Source: Hemibagrus wyckioides (taxonomy: Eukaryota > Chordata > Actinopteri > Siluriformes > Bagridae). Taken from it: 64,000 nucleotides of DNA. Shown here piece after piece: positions 58,080 to 64,000 of the stretch. The position numbers and the translations under genes are program-made. The DNA is taken from positions 29,587,401-29,651,400 of the forward strand of contig NC_080716.1 in assembly GCF_019097595.1 (NCBI RefSeq), read 5' to 3'. The notes under the pieces were generated by a model, which saw nothing but the letters and a program-made list of their open reading frames with translations, was not told the DNA's origin and made no database searches. Within the stretch, counting starts at the first letter, position 1; each line of letters begins with the position of its first letter.

Positions 58080-58735
58080 ATGATTCACTGTATGAGTAAT
58101 AATTCATCATCCACAGCAACATTTTCATGGTCACAAGCTGCAGTGGTCACACATGCCAGGAATACTGTCCATATGAGGCATAATTGTTTTACTACTTTTT
58201 TAGTTTTACAACTTATTTGCACTACTTCACCCGCTGTTATAATGTTTCAACCGCTGCTAAGTTTACTTCTTATCTGCACTACTTCAACTGCTGCTACTGC
58301 ATTTTTGCACAATCCACATTGTCATGTTGCTATATATATGTTAACAAACATATATGTAATTAGATACATGGTTTTTACAGTTTCTCAAGTTTGCATATCA
58401 CCTTTGTTCCCCTTTGTTTCATTGCGCATATTTTTTCAGCGTTATGTGTCCTGCCTTGTGTTGCTGGGTTTTTTTTTTGTACTTCCTGTTTTTTGCATGT
58501 CTTGTCTTTGCACTGTTTGCACCTGATTGCACGTTACACTTTATGTAGCCAGGACAAACTTCTGTCCTAGCTCTGTATTGTTGTTTCTGTTAGTAACTAT
58601 ATGTTGTTTATTGTCTACTGTATGTAGCACCAGGGTACTGGAGAAACGTTGTTTCATTTCACTATGTACTGCGTCAGCTATATGTGGTTGAAATGACAAT
58701 AAAAGCATCTTGGCTTGAATTGATTTAATTAAATA
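58080..58735 (+). mobile_element. LINE 3' UTR fragment
   Basis: 3' end of a fish non-LTR element: low-complexity Cys/Leu-coding nonsense, then gagaaacgttgtttcatttc and the terminal gaaatgacaataaaagcatc. The 148-residue frame at 58080-58526 lies in this UTR and has no domain. Confidence 0.7.
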
Positions 58736-60094
58736 AAATGAAGTTATGAGTGGGGAATGCTCATGAAGCAGATTGTGTTATCTCTTCAAAAAAATTTAAC
58801 AAGAATATATTGAGGTGCTCAGGATCACAAGTGATTTTATTCATGTGAGAAAAACCTAAAAATATAGGAGCTGTGTTGTGTCTCACAGAATCATTAATCC
58901 ATCTACAGGAAACACTTTATTCTAGTTATGGTTGTTGTGAATCTGAAGCCTTGTCCTGGAGACACCCAGGAGCACATCAAGGCCATCCACATTCAGGAAG
59001 AAATGTGAAACTTCAAACAGAGAAAATACTTTATAACCACAGTAACATTATTGTTACTATTATGGTCTTTACTGTGAAGAATCTCAGTGCAATATTCATT
59101 CTAATACACATTAACATCAAATTTGTCTAATATTATTTACTTATTTGTGTGAAATCTATCAAAGCATTATACAGAAATAAACACTTCTCATTAGTCTTGT
59201 ACACTGATACACACAGAGCAATGACAGATTTAGAAGAGTGAGAACAAGACAAGGTGACAGTTGTGGTTTAGCTCGTGTTGTCTTTTTTTTTAATTCAGTG
59301 CTGTGTGTTCAGCAGTGAAGAAGGGGAGGAGGTGTGAAGCTGTACATATTTGCTTGTTGCATGCATTTAAGTTGTTGATGCTAAATTCTGTGGCTACCAT
59401 ATGCATCATGTAGTAAAAATCAAGGTGCCTTTGACCAGATGTCCAATTTTAAAATGGTCACTTTGGATGAGCTTGTGTCCAATCTGGGCTTGAATTCCTT
59501 TTCTTGTCTGACAGGAGCGATCTGCTGTTGTGGTTTATTCACTTCAAAGTTCTATGTTTTGTCCATTCTGAGATGCATTTCTGCTTAAAGTGTGTCTGCA
59601 TTTTACTATGTTGTAACTTCCAGCCTCTTATCAGGAAAAGCAATAGAAACCCATTTCCTGTAGTTAAAAGGCCTCTTCTTATGATTGAATTCCTATATGT
59701 GTAATACATTAAATTACACTCAGTGAAACAAAATTTTAGCAAAACCATGCAACATTGATAAAATAAGTTTTCATTTCCAAACCAATAACCCCCTTCAAAA
59801 AATGGATTAGTCCATTATTTGTCCATTATTTGTGTAATGATCCTATTTGAGTTGCCAGTTCATTCTACATGTTTAATAGATGTCTCATGTTTTCTTGGAT
59901 GCAGGCCTGACCTCATATGACTTGCTGGTATCTGCTGCAAATGTCTTGATGCCAGATACCACAAAACACCTTCATAGGTCTTGTGGAGTTCATGCTTTGA
60001 GGGTTCAGAGCTTTACTGCCACAAGGGGGATACACACAATATTAGGCAGGTGGTTATGGCTGATTAGTTTACAAATCTCCATCCTTCCTCTTTT
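58736..60094. other. Duplicated intron 1 sequence, truncated
   Basis: From about 58990 it follows gene B intron 1 (32300-33260) until about 59790, then stops before the point where the second leader exon would come. A transposon end (aggcaggtggttatggctga) at about 60046 repeats the one at about 31217. Confidence 0.6.
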
Positions 60095-60119
60095 TCTCTT
60101 TTGCTCTCTCTCTCTCTGT

Positions 60120-60200
60120 GAGAACACAGGAAGTGGTAAAGTGGTAAGGCTTTAACACACGCCTCTGCTGTGTCAGTCAGTCAGTCATTAGAGGGACAGG
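60120..60200 (+). promoter_or_regulatory. Promoter block of leader copy 3
   Basis: acacaggaagtggtaaagtg and the same 5' UTR as in the other two copies, after a short CT tract. Confidence 0.5.
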
Positions 60201-60231
60201 ATGGAGCTCAGTCCACTCTCTGTGATGCTCT
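60201..60231 (+). CDS. Leader exon 1, copy 3
   Basis: Encodes MELSPLSVML plus one base, donor GTGAGT. It presumably opens a further receptor gene whose second leader exon and Ig exons lie beyond the right edge. None was seen to 64000. Confidence 0.72.
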
Positions 60232-61401
60232 GTGAGTAAATGTTCTCTTTGTGTCTTCATTAGAGTGAGTGGTGGGGTATAAAGTTGTTCATCTGCAGTC
60301 TGAATGTCCTGAGTGATGATCTTATTGTGTGATTAGGACATTGTGTGTACTTCAGCAGGACTGTTCAGGTGGATCAGTGTCTCCATATCTGTTATGAGAA
60401 GGGTTTAGTTTGATGTGTATCTACTCTCAGTAACTATGATAGTTCAACAGGTAAGAGTAGAAGTAGAGCGTGTTTAAAACACAGGGTTTAAATCATCTTA
60501 TAAGATTAAGAGTCTGTATTGTTGGGATCTTCACCCAGTGTTTTCTGTATACAGAAAGGTTTTAATAAACTCAAAAGCCTTATAATTTCCAGAAATACTT
60601 TTGATACTATTATGGTCTGTGCCTGGAAACATCTCAATACAGCAGGTTCAGTCTAATACACACTAATACCAAGTGCAATCAGGGATCAATATTTACCAAT
60701 TACCATTAATTATTCTTTCAGTGCTAAAAATAAGATCAATAATTGTGCAGAAACAAACACTTCTCATTAGTCCTGTACACACAGAGCAGTGACCATGTTA
60801 GAGGCCTGAGAGCAAAGAGCAGGTCACAGATGTGGTTTATTATCTATTTTCATGTAGTGGTAGAAATTCAGCTGTAAAAAAGTGGAGGAGGTGTGAAGAT
60901 GGATGTGCAATAACTAACTTTTAAACTGCTGATAATGTGGGTAAATTTAAATACACTGACATCATTGAACTCGTTACAGCCAAAAACTGTCCAAACTGAA
61001 AATGACCATTTGAAGCTAGAGTCTCCACAGCCAGTCGGAGACAAACAAATTATTCAGTATGATAAGATTTCAGAGCATACCCTCACTGGCCACTTCATTA
61101 ATAGGAATGCTCCACTCCAGATTTTTCCAGCCGATATCATCTACAGATTCTTTGTCATTGCGTTCGGCTGATATCTACCCTGATGTTCAGGCTTTCTATA
61201 AATTAAATGTAAGCTTTTTTTGACTGTTAGACTTAACCTCTTTTTTCATACAAAGTAATGCCACAGATGGGGAGTCAAAACTGGATCAAGAAACTTTACA
61301 CAGTGTGTTTTTTATTGTTTGGTGTTTTTTTTTTAGCATAGCTGTAATTGATGGCTAATCTGAGAGCTAGTAGCCATTGGTTGTTTTTAGTATTCACCAT
61401 A
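60232..61401. other. Intron 1 of the downstream receptor gene
   Basis: Closely matches 57157-57980 to about 61085, then unique sequence. No exon. The frame at 60935-61171 is chance. Confidence 0.6.
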
Positions 61402-62255
61402 TGTCTTGCGGTGGCTCTCTCAGGTAGGCCACAAGAACGGACTCAAGTGCAGGACGCCAGACAGGAGTTAGGTAAGGAAGTTTAATAAGGGCAAAAGGGG
61501 AAACACAGTTCCAGCTAGCAGTGGGTGGCAGGCAGCATATAAACACAATATCCCAGAGAGCAAAAGGTGCACAAAGTAGCTGAATCTCCAATACTTGCAC
61601 AGAAGTCCTAAATCCATAGAAGTAGCTGAATTTACACACAGTATTCCACATGTGGGGCAAAAATCCAAAGTACATACACAAATATTTGCATTCAGAAGAG
61701 TTCAGAAAAATCCACAGTATGCAGTGAAACCAAGTAGCAAAGTTTATTGGCTATAATCCATGCTAGTGGCAACCATACCAGGCAAGAGATATATGGAACA
61801 TACAGAGGGCAAAAATCCAAATGGGCAAAATCGGAGAAGCAAAAACTGGAAAACAGTCAAACGTCATCTGGAAGATTAGCTCGGAAAAGTATCCACAATT
61901 CGGGGGAAACAATGTAGCAAGGTTTATGAGCTAAATTCAAGAAACATACCAGGCAAAAATATACAGAACATCCATGGGGAAAATATCCAAAGAAGATAAA
62001 TCAGAGTGGCAAAACCAGGAAAACAGGCATGGATCAAAAACAAGGAAAAAGGCTAGAGTGAAATACGGCGGGATGACTCACAGAGACTCAGGGAAACTGT
62101 TGAGACCATCTGGCAGTGAGCGAGAGATGGGAGCATCCTTAAATAGCGTAAAAGAGTTTAAGAAGAAAGCATCTGACCTGGAAGTGCATGATCCAAGCTG
62201 GCAGATGACCTGGAAGTGCTTGCCACAACAGGACAGGGTGAGGTGAAATGTGACA
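61402..62255 (-). mobile_element. LTR-like block (possible solo LTR)
   Basis: About 850 bp bounded by tgtcttgcgg on the left and gaaatgtgaca on the right, giving TG...CA in either orientation. It has phrases common in fish gypsy-type LTRs (actcaagtgcaggacgccag and aggaagtttaataagggc). An internal ~180-bp duplication is visible (accaggcaagagatatatgg near 61776; accaggcaaaaatatacaga near 61950). No target-site duplication recognised. Confidence 0.55.
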
Positions 62256-62464
62256 GGCTTGTGCAGAATCAGGTTTTTCGTATTAAATCCTTTGGCCAAC
62301 ATTTATCCATGTGATATGTCTTTTTAGACGGCAAATGGAAAATTTTCCCTTGTTTCTCGAGAGGTCATAGCAACTCCTGGTGTTGATCTGACTGTGCCAC
62401 TAAACTTTGATATCATCATATGTACATCCTTACATGTTACGTAATCAACTTGTGATCTTTTAGA

Positions 62465-62697
62465 AAAGAAATAGCCTTTATTTGTCACATATACATTACA
62501 GCACAGTGAAATTCTTTCTTCGCATATCTTTGGAGGTTGGGGTCAGAGTGCAGGGTCAGCCATGATACAGTGCCCCTGGAGCAGAGAGGGTTAAGGGCCT
62601 TGCTCAAGGGCCCAACAGGGGCAACTTGGTGGTGCTGGGGCTTGAACCCTCCATCTTCCAGTCAATGACCCAGAGCCTTAACCACTTGAGCCACCAC
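62465..62697 (-). mobile_element. tRNA-derived SINE on the minus strand
   Basis: Read on the minus strand: A box tggctcaagtggttaagg, B box gagggttcaagcccc, a body with agggcccttgagcaagg phrases and a LINE-like 3' tail (gtgacaaataaaggctattt). All parts are present, so it is essentially full length. Confidence 0.85.
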
Positions 62698-64000
62698 CGA
62701 TCTGTGGCTGATAGATCAGAGCATCCCTATTTAGTAAGAAATATTATATTACTAGAACTGTCAGGATGGTTGTACATGTCCCTGTCAGAACACTAGGGGG
62801 CTTTCTGGCATTGTGTTTTCTGTGTCATGTAGTTTGTTTTGTTTTGTGTTTTCACGTGTTTGCCCTGCCTAATTCTTATTAATTCTTATACCGGTTGTGT
62901 TGCATTTGCTTTTTGTTTTGCTGGGTCCTCGTCGTAATAAACACTTACACAGAAAACAACAGGGAGGAAACACAACAACAGCAACACAAAACAGATAAGG
63001 CACATAATGAGGACAAAAAACAAATGCAACACAACCAGTATAAATAGGGAAAATACCCTACTAAATACTATTTGTTATGAAGATGCCCTCTATCACAATA
63101 GTCACGTCTACCAGATCGTCCTCAGCCATGGGATTATGGATCACAAGCAACTTCATGGTTGAATGCTTGACTCCAATAATGTCTAACCACATGCTGTAAA
63201 TGAGAAAATTGTTAGTCCATGATGTCTATAAACACCTTGTGTAGATCAATCATTTTGTAACTTACCGGAGAGACTTGGAAGAGCTCTTGTTAGGTCTCCC
63301 CTAGGTCCTCAGTGAGACAGCAGACCACTGCATCCCTTTTTTTCTCAATACTCTGAGACTGTAAGGAGATGCATTTTAATGACCAGCCTTGGTTCTACAA
63401 TTGAGTGTTTGCACTTTTGAGACAAAAGTTAAACACAAACCTACCTCATTTACTGTGTTTCAATATGTCCAACCATTTTAATGTTGTGAAGCTACATATT
63501 TTGCACAGCCAATTAATTTGTAATAATGTAGCACTCCCACTGCCATAATATTCCTCAATTTAGAGTTTCCTAATATTCCTACCACTATCATAATATTCCT
63601 CAGTTTTTCAGTGTTGAGTTTAGATGAGTTTACCTAAACAGTCAAAGGCAGGCAAATTCACCTCATGCAGACAAATGAGTCCAAATCATACAGATAGGAA
63701 AGTCCAATTCCTACGGACAGACACATTCACACTGGTATATACATTTAAAATTGTAACACTTCATTTAACATTTCAACAAAACATTATAATAATTCTTTAT
63801 TATAGACACACATATGGCATTGACCGAATCATAATTCATGGCTGTACTTCTTAAAGTCAGTCATATAAATGTCACAAAAGGAAAATGTTTACAGAATTTA
63901 GAAATTAGCGACAACCACAAATTGTATGATAGATAAAATTAAATAACTTGCCGTTTGCTTTCATGATATGATAGATAGCATGTTAGAAGGGTATCTTACT
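62698..64000. other. Right end: inverted repeat and unassigned sequence
   Basis: An imperfect inverted repeat pairs about 62888-62937 (accggttgtgttgcatttgc, ctgggtcctc) with about 63012-63050 (gaggacaaaaaacaaatgca, acacaaccagtataaa). The remainder is AT-rich with no exon or element that I can support. The frame at 63624-63854 has no family features. Confidence 0.5.

Noticed and set aside
58080..58526. 148-residue Cys/Leu-rich frame with membrane-like stretches
   Set aside because: Lies in a LINE 3' UTR with a recognisable terminal sequence; no receptor motifs.

Overview
The window reads as intron-rich, repeat-dense vertebrate DNA. The organism is most likely a bony fish of the otophysan group, plausibly a catfish. 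That placement is an inference from the receptor family (teleost Fc-receptor-like / leukocyte immune-type receptors), the Tc1/mariner families, the fish-type tRNA-derived SINEs and the non-LTR elements. Nothing here is prokaryotic, and most long open frames are transposon pieces or low-complexity runs.

The host content is a cluster of immunoglobulin-superfamily receptor genes, all on the + strand, built from phase-1 exons. Gene A (5' end outside the window; exons 352-22369, stop at 22646, poly(A) signal near 24583) has six copies of one Ig exon type, two other Ig exons, a transmembrane exon and three cytoplasmic exons with tyrosine motifs, including one canonical ITIM. Gene B (leader at 31602, second leader exon 33998, Ig exons 37805-47560, transmembrane exon 47661, cytoplasmic exons 49326-50440, stop at 50830, poly(A) signal near 52112) is its tandem paralogue. 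Two further copies of the leader exon with its promoter (57126 and 60201) lie downstream and imply at least one more receptor gene continuing past the right edge.

Comparing A with B exon by exon shows reciprocal exon loss. A lacks the membrane-proximal Ig exon and two cytoplasmic exons that B has. B lacks the ITIM exon and keeps only a remnant of another cytoplasmic exon. B's transmembrane exon is also one base out of frame with the next exon. The breakpoints are visible: a truncated SINE sits where A lost its Ig exon, and B preserves the empty target site of a Tc1 insertion in A.

The introns are filled with repeats. They hold a 5.2-kb array of about 40-bp units that mostly carry CACGTG or CATGTG (825-6045), an L1/Tx1-like LINE split by a full-length Tc1 element with an intact DD34E transposase frame (8090-13010), a dead Tc1 copy (19390-20650), a LINE ending about 80 bp before an Ig exon (34420-37725), a Ty3/gypsy element in antisense (40001-43881) plus an older fragment, and several SINEs, foldback elements and microsatellites. 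The 3' flanks of A (22.6-25.6 kb) and B (50.8-53.3 kb) are duplicates that share a LINE 3' fragment, from which a 34-bp minisatellite has grown to different lengths. The right end (53.3-64 kb) holds a decayed Tc1 copy, a possible minus-strand transcription unit with an NRF1-like site, the duplicated leader modules, an LTR-like block and a SINE.
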